Assembly (NCBI RefSeq): GCF_003202235.1
Contig: NZ_MASU01000007.1
Span: 1-64,000, forward strand
Direction of reading: 5' to 3'
Origin: Prauserella flavalba
GTDB taxonomy: Bacteria > Actinomycetota > Actinomycetes > Mycobacteriales > Pseudonocardiaceae
DNA: 64,000 nucleotides
Below are positions 1 through 7,553 of the stretch, piece by piece. A program made the position numbers and the translations under genes. Every line of letters begins with the position of its first letter. Within the stretch, counting starts at the first letter, position 1. Below the pieces are notes generated by a model. The model had not been told where the DNA came from and did not search any database. It saw only the letters and a list, made by a program, of their open reading frames with translations.

Positions 1-745
1 CTCGGACGCCGCGGTTTTTCAGGTCGACCAGGACGCTCATCCAGAACTTCGCGCCCTCGCCGCCGGTACCGGCCCACAGCCTCAGGACGTCCCTGTGGCC
101 GTCGGCGGTGACGCCGATGGCCGCGTAGAAGGGCCGGTTCGCGACCTGGCCGTCACGAACCTTGACCACGATGGCGTCCACGAACACCGCCGCGTACACC
201 GACTCCAAGGGCCGTGAGGCCCAGTCCTGCATCTCGGCGATCACCTTGTCGGTGATCCGGGAGATCGTTTCTTTGCTCACCGAGGCCCCGTAGATTTCCG
301 AGAAATGAGCCGAGATCTCCCCAGTTGTCATGCCCTTCGCGTACAGCGACAGCACGACCTCGTCCACGTCCCGCAGGCGACGCTGGCGCTTCTTGACGAT
401 CGTTGGCTCGAATGTGGATTCCCGGTCACGTGGAACGTCGATCTCGACCTCGCCGACAGCATCCGAAACCACGGTCTTCTTCCGCGTTCCGTTCCGAATA
501 TTTGTGGACTCCCGATCCGAATCGACACGGTTCTTCTCGTGTCCGAGGTGGTCGGTCATCTCCTCGTTCAGCGCTGTTTCCAGCACGTTCTTCGTGAAGA
601 GTTTCAACAGCCCGTCCGGGCCGGTCAGCTCCAGCCCACGGTGCCGCGCCTCGGCCACCATCGCCGCCGCAGCGGCCTGCTCCGGCGACAACCCGGATTC
701 CGACTTCCTGATCTCCTTCTCTGCGCCCACGGCGTCAGATGCCAT
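1..745 (-). CDS. IS256-family (mutator) transposase, cut off by the window edge
   Basis: The reverse strand reads as about 248 residues from an ATG at 743-745 and runs off the left edge without a stop. Recognisable segments in order are NVLETALNEEMTDHLG near residue 50, LSLYAKGMTTGEIS near residue 125, the first catalytic aspartate in VYAAVFVDAIVVKVRDG, and LWAGTGGEGAKFWM near the edge. This is the typical order of an IS256-type DDE transposase, whose second Asp and Glu would lie outside the window. The terminal inverted repeat on the right cannot be placed; it should lie between 746 and about 890. The element abuts a truncated dioxygenase relic, so it may have caused or followed that truncation. 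Confidence 0.9.
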   Translation of the reverse strand, partial: MASDAVGAEKEIRKSESGLSPEQAAAAAMVAEARHRGLELTGPDGLLKLFTKNVLETALNEEMTDHLGHEKNRVDSDRESTNIRNGTRKKTVVSDAVGEVEIDVPRDRESTFEPTIVKKRQRRLRDVDEVVLSLYAKGMTTGEISAHFSEIYGASVSKETISRITDKVIAEMQDWASRPLESVYAAVFVDAIVVKVRDGQVANRPFYAAIGVTADGHRDVLRLWAGTGGEGAKFWMSVLVDLKNRGVR

Positions 746-892
746 CACTCACAGTGCCCATCCCGCCGGACCTCAGCCCGGCGTGTCGGGCCAGAAACAC
801 CGTTCACGACACAGTCCCGGCTCGACGTCGATGACGGCGTGAGTTCAGTGATGGTCTTCGGAGGCCGATCGTGGGTCCACCTGGCACACTAG

Positions 893-1073
893 TCACAGTT
901 GCCGGACCCGAACTCCTTCTCGTCTGTCCAAATAGGACCACGATCGTTCCTCGTTACCGGTGACCGCGCCGGCAAGGTGCACGCGGTCTTCAATCGCTGT
1001 AGTCATCGAGGCGCGACGCCGTGCCGGGAGATGAGCGGTGTCCCAAAGAGCTTCCAGTGCCCCCAGCTGCCCT
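893..1073 (+). pseudogene. Relic of a Rieske [2Fe-2S] ring-hydroxylating dioxygenase alpha subunit
   Basis: The forward frame from 893 reads as a Rieske domain lacking its N-terminus: VQIGPRSFLVTGDRAG, then FNRCSHRGATPC with the first Cys-x-His iron ligand pair, then KSFQCP where the second Cys ligand should begin. The expected Tyr-His-Gly-Trp that supplies the second histidine is lost and reads QLPW instead. A TAG at 890-892 blocks upstream extension, and a small palindromic element begins at 1074. What remains is about 60 residues of a protein normally over 400 long, so it cannot be functional. It suggests that an aromatic-ring dioxygenase once belonged to this neighbourhood. Confidence 0.75.
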
Positions 1074-1124
1074 GGGTCGTGTCTGACAATCCCGTTGCCG
1101 GCAGAGGATTATCAGACACGCCCT
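1074..1124. repeat. Small palindromic element, left copy (MITE-like)
   Basis: A 51-base stretch starts GGGTCGTGTCTGACAA and ends ATCAGACACGCCCT, so its ends are imperfect inverted repeats (CGTGTCTGA / TCAGACACG). A near-identical copy sits at 10835-10894. This copy lacks an internal hairpin of about 9 bases that the right copy has. It carries no coding capacity. It terminates the Rieske relic on one side and lies 11 bases from the stop of the RibB-like gene on the other. It could be a MITE or a remnant of an insertion-sequence end. Confidence 0.65.
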
Positions 1125-1135
1125 AGGCGTCACCG

Positions 1136-1864
1136 TCACGATGCGACGTAGTTGGGTCGTGCCAGCAGACCGGCTCGACCGCAGTCGCACGTGAGGGTCC
1201 CGAGTCGACGATGATGCGGGTCGTCGCCAGGTGCTTTCGGTGGGCTGGTCCTCCTCAGGTGGTCCACGAGGTCGGAGATGGTGATCAACCTGAGGTCGTG
1301 GTCCTTCGCGAACACGGTGAGCTCGTCGAGGCGAGCCATGCCGCGGTCGTCGGTCGGTGAGACGATCCGGCTCAACGCCGCCACCGGGGCGCACCCCGCC
1401 AACCTCGCCAGGTCGACGGCCGCTTCCGTGTGCCCCGGTCTGCGGAGCACACCACCCGGGCAGGCACGCAGCGGCACGACATGACCAGGGCGGGCGAAGG
1501 AGTGCGGCGACGCGCCGGGATCGGCGAGCAACCTGATCGTGCGAGCCCTGTCTCGGGCGGAGATCCCAGTGGTCACCCCGTCGCGCGCGTCCACGGTGAC
1601 CGCGTGGTCCGTTCCGCGGACGTTCTGGTTGACGGCCGTCATCGGTGGAAGCCGCAGCCGGTCCGCGACCTGGGCGGGCAGTGCGGTGCAGACGAACCCG
1701 GACGTGTGGCGGACCGCGAACGCGACGAGTTCCGGGGTCGCCGCTGCCGCCGCGAACACCAGATCGCCTTCATCGTCGCGGTCGCCGTCGTCAACGACGA
1801 CGACGGGTCGGCCCTTCTCGATATCCAGGATCGCCTGTGCGATGCCGTCGCCGCGGAACATCAT
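1136..1864 (-). CDS. 3,4-dihydroxy-2-butanone-4-phosphate synthase-like protein (RibB domain)
   Basis: This is a 242-residue protein. The start is ATG at 1862-1864 (an ATG also follows immediately), preceded by a clear AGGAGG. RibB converts ribulose 5-phosphate to 3,4-dihydroxy-2-butanone 4-phosphate for riboflavin. Seen: [18 protein letters not shown] near residue 20, [19 protein letters not shown] near 95, and [17 protein letters not shown] near 155, all hallmark RibB segments including the metal-binding His. Odd: the usual Arg-Glu-x-Glu reads RDDE, and the usual Cys-Glu-Ile near residue 180 reads SRI, so two acidic residues thought to be catalytic are changed. The C-terminal 40 residues match nothing I recognise. 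It is the last gene of the flavin-monooxygenase block, so extra FMN supply is a tempting role, but activity is uncertain. Confidence 0.75.
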   Translation of the reverse strand: MMFRGDGIAQAILDIEKGRPVVVVDDGDRDDEGDLVFAAAAATPELVAFAVRHTSGFVCTALPAQVADRLRLPPMTAVNQNVRGTDHAVTVDARDGVTTGISARDRARTIRLLADPGASPHSFARPGHVVPLRACPGGVLRRPGHTEAAVDLARLAGCAPVAALSRIVSPTDDRGMARLDELTVFAKDHDLRLITISDLVDHLRRTSPPKAPGDDPHHRRLGTLTCDCGRAGLLARPNYVAS

Positions 1865-1896
1865 CAACTCCTCCTGGGCGCGGGGTACAACCCCGC

Positions 1897-2490
1897 CTAT
1901 CCGCGTGTGTACAGCCCGCGCAGGATGACCTCCAAGAGCTGGTCGGCCACCTCGCGCGGGCTCAGTTTCCCGTCCGCGACGTACCAGGACGGCGCCCAGT
2001 TCAACGTGGACAGCAGCACCCGCGCACCCAACTGCGGGTCGGCGTCGAACGCCTTGGTTTCGATCCCGTCGGCGATCGCGAGGCGAAAGCCGTCCTCGTA
2101 TCGTTCCCGGAGCCGGATCACCTCGGCCTGGTTGGCGTCGCCGAGTTTGCGCCATTCGTCGAAGTAGACGCGCACGGCTGGACGACGGTCCCGGATCATC
2201 TCCAGATGCGACCGGCACAGGGCTCGCAGCCTCTCCTCGGGGTCGTGGACGCCTTCTGTCGCGCGGTCGGCCCGCTCCAGAAAGTCGTCCGCGACGTCGA
2301 GGATGATCTTGTAGAGAACATCCTCCTTGCTGGAGATGTGGGAATAGAGGCTGCCGCTCTTGATTCCCATCCGATCGGCGATCATGCGGACGGTGGTCTG
2401 TTCGTAGCCGATCTCGCTGATGAGGTCCGTCGCGATCTCGATGAGATCACGACGGCGAGGGGTGTCGCGCTGTCCTCGTTCCGATCGCAT
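1897..2490 (-). CDS. TetR/AcrR-family transcriptional regulator
   Basis: This 197-residue protein has an N-terminal TetR helix-turn-helix: [19 protein letters not shown] followed by [22 protein letters not shown] at residues about 17-60. The rest is an all-helical ligand-binding domain resembling the TetR_C group seen in lipid and aromatic-CoA regulators. It begins 9 bases after the SnoaL-like gene and is followed 32 bases later by the RibB-like gene, all co-directional. It is the only regulator inside the eleven-gene block, so it most likely represses that block in response to the substrate or a CoA thioester. The operator site was not identified. Confidence 0.88.
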   Translation of the reverse strand: MRSERGQRDTPRRRDLIEIATDLISEIGYEQTTVRMIADRMGIKSGSLYSHISSKEDVLYKIILDVADDFLERADRATEGVHDPEERLRALCRSHLEMIRDRRPAVRVYFDEWRKLGDANQAEVIRLRERYEDGFRLAIADGIETKAFDADPQLGARVLLSTLNWAPSWYVADGKLSPREVADQLLEVILRGLYTRG

Positions 2491-2499
2491 TATGGTCGT

Positions 2500-2961
2500 T
2501 CACATTTCCGTTCGGCTCGGCGGTGTCGCGAATCCCGGCACCTGGCGGGACTCATGATATTGCACGAAGAACCAGCCGCTCGGGCGCTTCCGCAGCAGGT
2601 AGGTCTGGCGGACCTGCCCGTCCACGGGCTCGTCGTCGGGCCGTTCGATGCGGCACCAGAACCGAACGTAGGCGTGGGCGAACTCCCCGCACACTTCGAG
2701 CTTGCGGTCCACGACCCGGGTGTCGTACAGGCCGCGGATGACGTGGGGAAGGTTCCGGATGTAGCTGTGCAGGGCATCGCGGCTGTAGATCGCGTGGTGC
2801 AGCTCCTCGGGCTGGTACACGATCGTCTCGGCCTCGGGGTCCCACAAGGAGACCATCAGGTCCGCGTCGAATGTGCCGACCGCTCGCGAAAAGCTCCGCA
2901 TCACGGCGGTGACGGCCTCTTCCTCGCTTCCGGTCATGGGCTTCGTCGCTGTCATCGTCAC
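2500..2961 (-). CDS. SnoaL-like / NTF2-fold protein
   Basis: This 153-residue protein has the pattern of the NTF2-like superfamily: helix EEEAVTAVMRSFSRAVGTFD, then LMVSLWDPEAETIVYQP, a strand VVDRKLEVCGEFAHAYVRFW, and a final strand SGWFFVQYHESRQ. Members are small cone-shaped enzymes (isomerases, hydrolases, cyclases) or the beta subunits of ring-hydroxylating dioxygenases. The start ATG at 2959-2961 is followed by a second ATG two codons on. It sits 19 bases after the aldehyde dehydrogenase stop in the same operon. Its substrate cannot be read from the sequence. Given the Rieske relic nearby, a former dioxygenase small subunit is possible but not shown. Confidence 0.7.
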   Translation of the reverse strand: MTMTATKPMTGSEEEAVTAVMRSFSRAVGTFDADLMVSLWDPEAETIVYQPEELHHAIYSRDALHSYIRNLPHVIRGLYDTRVVDRKLEVCGEFAHAYVRFWCRIERPDDEPVDGQVRQTYLLRKRPSGWFFVQYHESRQVPGFATPPSRTEM

Positions 2962-2980
2962 TCCTCAGTGTGTTGTCGTG

Positions 2981-4444
2981 TCAACGAAAAGGGTTGGCCG
3001 GGCGCCGGCTCGTCCAGGTCAGGACGCTCTTGCTCTCGAGGTACTCGGAGAGCGTCTCCAACGCGAACTCGCGGCCGAACCCGGATTGCTTGAATCCGCC
3101 GAAGGGCACGCCAGGGAAGGTGGTGTAGGGGTGGTTGATCCCGACCGTTCCCGCCGTGACGCCCGCCGCGATGCGCTGGGCCCGGCCGGGATCACGAGTC
3201 CAGAGCGTCGCGAACAGCCCGTACTTCGTGTCGTTGGCGAGGCTGACCGCCTCGTCTTCGTCGCGGAACGGCTGGACGGTCACGACCGGGCCGAAGACCT
3301 CGTCCCGCACGATCTCGGCGTCCCTCGGCGCAAGGACCACCGTGAGTGGGTAGAACGCGCCCGCCCCTTGCGGGACCTCACCGCCGAGCAGGACCTGGGC
3401 ACCGGCGGCCCGGCCCCGTTCGACGAAACCGTGAACCCGCTCGCGGTGGGCGGTGGAGATCAGTGAGCCCACCACCGTGTCCGGGTCGAGGGGATCGCCC
3501 ACGCGCAGGATTCGCGACCGGTCGAGGAAACGCTCCAGAAACCGGTCGAACACCTCGTCCTCGACGAGCACGCGCGACCGGGCTTCGCAACTCTGTCCCG
3601 CGCAGGTGAACGCACCCCAGACCGCGCCTGCCACCGCGTCGTCGAGATCCGCGTCGGCGAACACGACCGTCGGGCTCTTGCCGCCGAGCTCGAGCGAGAC
3701 CCGTTTGACCGGGTCGGCGGCCAGCCTCATGATCTCGCCGCCGGTCACCGTCGAACCGGTGAACGCCACCCTGTCGACACCGGCGTGGCGGACCAGGTGG
3801 GAGCCCACATGTGGCCCGTCGGCCGGTACCACGTTCAGCACTCCGGGCGGGATGCCGGCGACGAGTGCCAGCTCAGCGAGCCGCAGCGCGGTCAACGGTG
3901 TGGCCGGATCCGGTTTGAGCACGACCGTGCAGCCCGCGGCCAGTGCCGGCGCCACCTTCCAGGCGGCCATCAGGAGCGGGTAGTTCCACGGCACGATCTG
4001 GGCCACCACGCCCACCGGTTCGCGGAAAGACTGGAACGCCAGCGCGCCGTTGGGTCGCGACGACTTACCCTCGATGGCCGCGGTGGCCGCCGCGAAATAC
4101 CGGAACGTGTTGACAGCGTGCGAAACCTCTGCGCGGACCGAGGTGATCGCCTTGCCCACGTTGCGCGCTTCGAGCAGCGAGAGGGCGTCGTGCCGGCTCT
4201 CCAGCTCGTCGGCAAGCCTGTGCAGCAACCGGGAGCGCGTCACGGGCGACGTGCGCCGCCACGGGCCGTCGAGCGCGCGCCGCGCCGCCAGCACCGCCGA
4301 GTCGACGCACGTTTCGTCGGCGAGCAGGACCTGGCCGAGCGGTTCGCCGGTGGCGGGTTCACGCAACACGGTGACCACCCCGCTGCCCGGCTCGACGGCG
4401 TGCCCTTCGACGAAGGGCCGCGACACCGGAGACGTCGTGGTCAT
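2981..4444 (-). CDS. NAD(P)-dependent aldehyde dehydrogenase
   Basis: This 487-residue ALDH-superfamily enzyme oxidises an aldehyde to an acid. Seen: VPWNYPLLMAAWKVAPALAA near 151, general-base Glu252 in LELGGKSP, nucleophile Cys286 in CAGQSCEA, and the C-terminal FGGFKQSGFGRE. The length is normal. The start ATG at 4442-4444 overlaps the amidase stop (ATGA), so the two are translationally coupled. The coupling suggests it oxidises an aldehyde that appears after amidase action on the ring-opened substrate of the block. Substrate candidates such as succinate semialdehyde or an aromatic aldehyde cannot be told apart from sequence alone. Confidence 0.9.
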   Translation of the reverse strand: MTTTSPVSRPFVEGHAVEPGSGVVTVLREPATGEPLGQVLLADETCVDSAVLAARRALDGPWRRTSPVTRSRLLHRLADELESRHDALSLLEARNVGKAITSVRAEVSHAVNTFRYFAAATAAIEGKSSRPNGALAFQSFREPVGVVAQIVPWNYPLLMAAWKVAPALAAGCTVVLKPDPATPLTALRLAELALVAGIPPGVLNVVPADGPHVGSHLVRHAGVDRVAFTGSTVTGGEIMRLAADPVKRVSLELGGKSPTVVFADADLDDAVAGAVWGAFTCAGQSCEARSRVLVEDEVFDRFLERFLDRSRILRVGDPLDPDTVVGSLISTAHRERVHGFVERGRAAGAQVLLGGEVPQGAGAFYPLTVVLAPRDAEIVRDEVFGPVVTVQPFRDEDEAVSLANDTKYGLFATLWTRDPGRAQRIAAGVTAGTVGINHPYTTFPGVPFGGFKQSGFGREFALETLSEYLESKSVLTWTSRRPANPFR

Positions 4445-5811
4445 CGGCTCACCCGCTGTGCGGTCGCGGGCGTCGCCGCCGCGTTCGGCTCCCGGTCGAC
4501 CCACCGCCGCTCGGTGACCCGTTCGACCAGCTCCGCGGTGTCGAGGAGGAGGTCCTCCCGGTGCCACGGGGCGTGGAACATCAGCCCGACGGGCAGGCCA
4601 TCACGGTCCAGCCCGCAGGGGACCGTGATCGCCGGTACGCCCGTGAGGTTGGCGAGACCGGTCGTCCGCATCGCGGCCAGGTCGGCGGACACCGTACCGG
4701 AGGGCAGCGCCGCCCGTGGCCGGTCGAGCGCCGGCGGAGAGATGGGAACGGTGGGCCAGGCGACGAGGTCGACACGCTCGAACGTGGCTTCGAGCTCGTC
4801 GCGCATGGCCTGCCGAGCAGCCCTGGCCCGCCCGACCTCGTGTTCGGGTACGGCCATCGAGGCTTCCAAGGACCGCTGGATCGTCGGGTGAAGCGTGGGA
4901 AGCACGGTCCTCCTCCAATGGGGCGTCATGCGGGCCAGCCGTTCCGCGCCGAGTACGGTCGCGGCGGTTCGCGCGAGGTCGACGGATCCGGAAAGGGTGA
5001 TCTCGACGATCTCGCAACCGGCCTCGCCGAGGAGCTCGATCGCGCGGCGACAGGCGGCCAGCACGCCCGGGTCGACGTCGCTCCAGTAGGCCTCCACGGG
5101 AAGCCCGATGCGGGGGCGACGGGTTCCCGGTGGCAGCGACTTCGCCAACAGCACCTCGGTGGCGAGACGGCAGTCGGCGGCGTCCCTGGTGATGGGACCG
5201 ATCGCCATCATGGACGACGCGCTGGCACAGCCGTCCGAGGGCACCGCTCCCCAGGTCGGCTTGAGCCCGGTCACCCCGCAGTACGACGCGGGGATGCGCA
5301 CCGAGCCGACCGCGTCGGTGCCGATCGCGAGCGGCACCAGCCGGGCGGCCACGGCCACCGCCGATCCACTGGACGACCCACCGGGGCAACGCGCGGCGTC
5401 CCAGGGATTGCGGCACGGGCCGTACGCCGAGACGTGTCCCGTCGTGCCGAAGCCCAGCTGGTGCATGTTGGTCGCGAAGGCGACCGTGCCGCCCGCGTCG
5501 TGCAACCGCCGGAACACTCCGCTGGCGCCCGCGCCCGGCCGCCGATATGCCACGGGGGTCGCGTCCCTCGGTGCGTACCAGGGCAGTGCGAAGGTGTCCT
5601 TCACGGCCACCGGCACCCCCGCCAGCCTGCCTCCTGAACCCGCATTCGAGCGGGCCTCCGCGTCGAACATCGCGCAGGCGGCGTTCAACCAGGGGTTCGA
5701 CCGCCGCACCCGGTCGATAGTGGCCGCGGCCAGCGACCGCACTCCCACCTGCCCGCTCGTGATGGCGTCGATCTGCTCGCGCAGGCCCAGCCGCGTGAGG
5801 TGCTCCGTCAC
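4441..5811 (-). CDS. Amidase-signature family hydrolase
   Basis: This 456-residue amidase of the Ser-cisSer-Lys type hydrolyses a carboxamide or formamide bond. The triad is visible: Lys71 in VAVKDTF, cis-Ser146 in PGGSSSGSA, and nucleophile Ser170 in GTDAVGSVRIPAS. The start is GTG at 5809-5811, overlapping the stop of the upstream 111-residue gene by four bases (GTGA). Its stop overlaps the ALDH start. The tight coupling with a flavin monooxygenase and an ALDH fits ring cleavage of an N-heterocycle followed by deamidation, but the family is broad and the substrate is unknown. Confidence 0.9.
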   Translation of the reverse strand: MTEHLTRLGLREQIDAITSGQVGVRSLAAATIDRVRRSNPWLNAACAMFDAEARSNAGSGGRLAGVPVAVKDTFALPWYAPRDATPVAYRRPGAGASGVFRRLHDAGGTVAFATNMHQLGFGTTGHVSAYGPCRNPWDAARCPGGSSSGSAVAVAARLVPLAIGTDAVGSVRIPASYCGVTGLKPTWGAVPSDGCASASSMMAIGPITRDAADCRLATEVLLAKSLPPGTRRPRIGLPVEAYWSDVDPGVLAACRRAIELLGEAGCEIVEITLSGSVDLARTAATVLGAERLARMTPHWRRTVLPTLHPTIQRSLEASMAVPEHEVGRARAARQAMRDELEATFERVDLVAWPTVPISPPALDRPRAALPSGTVSADLAAMRTTGLANLTGVPAITVPCGLDRDGLPVGLMFHAPWHREDLLLDTAELVERVTERRWVDREPNAAATPATAQRVSR

Positions 5812-6143
5812 GTCGACGTCCCCGGTGCGCGGACGGGTTGCCGGACCACGTGGGCGGCCACCTCCCCCGACGTGGGGTGGAGCCAGCCCTTGGTGTCGGC
5901 GTAGCGGAGCATGCGTGCCAGGTTCTCCGCCCGCGAGCCGGTGTCGTAACCACCGGCGGCACGGAGCCAGTCCGGATCCACCCAGGCGTGGCTGCTGCCG
6001 GCGAAACGCACCTGGGGCACCTCCCTCTCCGCCCGCGCCAGGTCGACGTCGTCGGCCAGGACCACGGCGAAAGCACTGAAATCGTCCGGGTCGAGCAGCC
6101 TCAAACGCAACGACCCGTGGTGCTCGTCGATCGCCACGCGCAT
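5808..6143 (-). CDS. Orphan 111-residue protein coupled to the monooxygenase and amidase
   Basis: I do not recognise this family. The protein starts MRVAIDEHHGSLRLRLL and contains a tryptophan-rich centre with HAWVDPDWLRAAGG and MLRYADTKGWLHP. It has no signal peptide or membrane segment and is mildly acidic. Its ATG (6141-6143) shares one base with the stop of the luciferase-like monooxygenase (TGATG), and its stop overlaps the amidase start (GTGA), so the three are almost certainly made together. The position suggests an accessory or small subunit of the monooxygenase or amidase step. It is a real gene by codon pattern and coupling; its function is open. Confidence 0.75.
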   Translation of the reverse strand: MRVAIDEHHGSLRLRLLDPDDFSAFAVVLADDVDLARAEREVPQVRFAGSSHAWVDPDWLRAAGGYDTGSRAENLARMLRYADTKGWLHPTSGEVAAHVVRQPVRAPGTST

Positions 6144-7285
6144 CAGGACTCCTTCCCCTGGAACGCCGGTAGGACCTCCTCGGCGAACAGCTGCAGCATT
6201 TCGAGGCTGACCTCGGAGCCGTGCGGAGCCGGGAAGTAGTCGGTCAGGATGAACTCGTCGACCCCCAGCTCGCTGTGGATCCGGCCGATCTGGTCGACGA
6301 TCTGGGCGGGTGTGCCGTTGAACGCCATCGGATGCGGAAGGTGGTACGGCGCGACGCTGTACACCAGGGAATCCCACTCGGACATCAGGTCGGCGCGCTT
6401 GCGGGCGGTCGCCTCGTCGGCGGCGATGGACAGCGTGCCGCCGGCGATGATCCCTTCCCCGCGCCGCGGTGTCCGCCCGGCCTGATGCGCCTCGTCGGCG
6501 TAGACCTCGAGCATGCCCTTGACAAGATCCTCCCTGGGAGTCAGGCACATGATCGTCGCTCCCTCGCGGGCCCAGAACCGCACGGTCGCGGACCGGCCCG
6601 ACATCGGAGCGAACACCCGAGGGTGCGGCGTCTGGTACGGCCCGGGCGCGATGCTGACGCCGAGCAGGTTGTCGTCCTCGTCGACCCCGGCGCCCCAGGT
6701 CTTGGTGTGGGGGTACGGCCATTTCGTGCCGGGCACGGGGAACTTCCAGAACTCGCCGTCGAAGCTGAACACGTCCTGTGTCCAGGCCAGTTTGATGATC
6801 TGCCAGCATTCCTGCAGGGCCCGCAGGTTGCGTTCGTCGGCTTCCGACTTGTCCGACCGGGTGGCGCGCATCGGGATGTGCTGGCCGTACTGGTCGGCCC
6901 AGCGCGGGGTGTTCCCTCGGGAGAAACCGGCCAGAGCGCGTCCGCCCGTCAGCTGGTCGAGCTGCGCGATCTGGTCGGCCACCAGCAGCGGGTTGGACAC
7001 CGGCAGGGTCATCCCGAGCTGGCCGACCTTGAGCCGTTCGGTTCGGGACGCGACGAAAAGGTCCAGGAGTACCGGGTTCGCGGTGACTTCCGGAATGCCT
7101 TCGATGTTCCCGTGCTGTTCGCTGAAGAAGACGCCTTCGAATCCGGCGCGGTCGGCGAGCTCGGCATGAGCCGCGAGCTGCTCCAGCATGTGCTGGTAGC
7201 GGTCGGTGCGCCGGCCTCCGAGCTTGATGGGCTTGTCCATCCGTTCCCAGCTGAAAGGGTTGAACATCAGATAGAACTTGATCAC
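6143..7285 (-). CDS. Luciferase-like (LLM class) flavin-dependent monooxygenase
   Basis: This 380-residue bacterial-luciferase-fold oxygenase starts at GTG 7283-7285 behind AGGAGC. It should use reduced FMN and O2 to oxidise an organic substrate. Seen: the N-terminal strand KFYLMFNPFSWERM, a barrel strand ending FEGVFFSEQHGN near 60, RLKVGQLGMTLPVSNPLLVAD near 100, LTGGRALAGFSRGNTPRWAD near 125, and the C-terminal VDEFILTDYFPAP. Such enzymes lack their own reductase, and the block begins with an HpaC-type flavin reductase that can supply FMNH2. This pair is the likely committing step of the pathway. I infer ring opening from the downstream amidase; other oxidations are possible. Confidence 0.88.
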   Translation of the reverse strand: MIKFYLMFNPFSWERMDKPIKLGGRRTDRYQHMLEQLAAHAELADRAGFEGVFFSEQHGNIEGIPEVTANPVLLDLFVASRTERLKVGQLGMTLPVSNPLLVADQIAQLDQLTGGRALAGFSRGNTPRWADQYGQHIPMRATRSDKSEADERNLRALQECWQIIKLAWTQDVFSFDGEFWKFPVPGTKWPYPHTKTWGAGVDEDDNLLGVSIAPGPYQTPHPRVFAPMSGRSATVRFWAREGATIMCLTPREDLVKGMLEVYADEAHQAGRTPRRGEGIIAGGTLSIAADEATARKRADLMSEWDSLVYSVAPYHLPHPMAFNGTPAQIVDQIGRIHSELGVDEFILTDYFPAPHGSEVSLEMLQLFAEEVLPAFQGKES

Positions 7286-7329
7286 GAGCTGCTCCTGGTC
7301 TTGGCGGGTTGTCGTCCGATCGCCTGTCG

Positions 7330-7527
7330 CTAGGGCACGGGAGCGGTTCCGGCGGATCCGCCGATGCCCCAGCGACGAGCGGGTACCTCTTCGAGGACCA
7401 CCCACGTCTGCGCGCGGACCGAGTCCCCCAGCACATCCGTGATCGCGTCGGTCAGGGAGTCGATCAGCTGGGACTCCCGCTCCTCCGTGAGGCGTCCTTC
7501 GAAAAGCTTGACCTCGATCAAAGGCAC
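7330..7527 (-). CDS. 4-oxalocrotonate tautomerase family protein
   Basis: This 65-residue member of the 4-OT superfamily has its catalytic Pro exposed after removal of Met1 (MPLIEVKLFEGRLTEE), Arg38 in DSVRAQTWVV, and the VPARRWGIGG end that forms the active-site wall. These enzymes interconvert enol and keto forms of unsaturated dicarboxylates from ring cleavage. The length is canonical. It lies 26 bases after the MHS transporter and 44 bases before the monooxygenase start. It is the clearest sign that a cyclic or unsaturated compound is broken down by this block. Confidence 0.88.
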   Translation of the reverse strand: MPLIEVKLFEGRLTEERESQLIDSLTDAITDVLGDSVRAQTWVVLEEVPARRWGIGGSAGTAPVP

Positions 7528-7553
7528 TGTCTTTCCTTCTCCTTCCAGGCGAT

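Noticed and set aside
1645-3093. Long forward open frame opposite the RibB, TetR and SnoaL-like genes
   Set aside because: Its translation is Arg/Pro-rich with no recognisable motif, while the opposite strand carries clear families. It is a high-GC antisense artefact.
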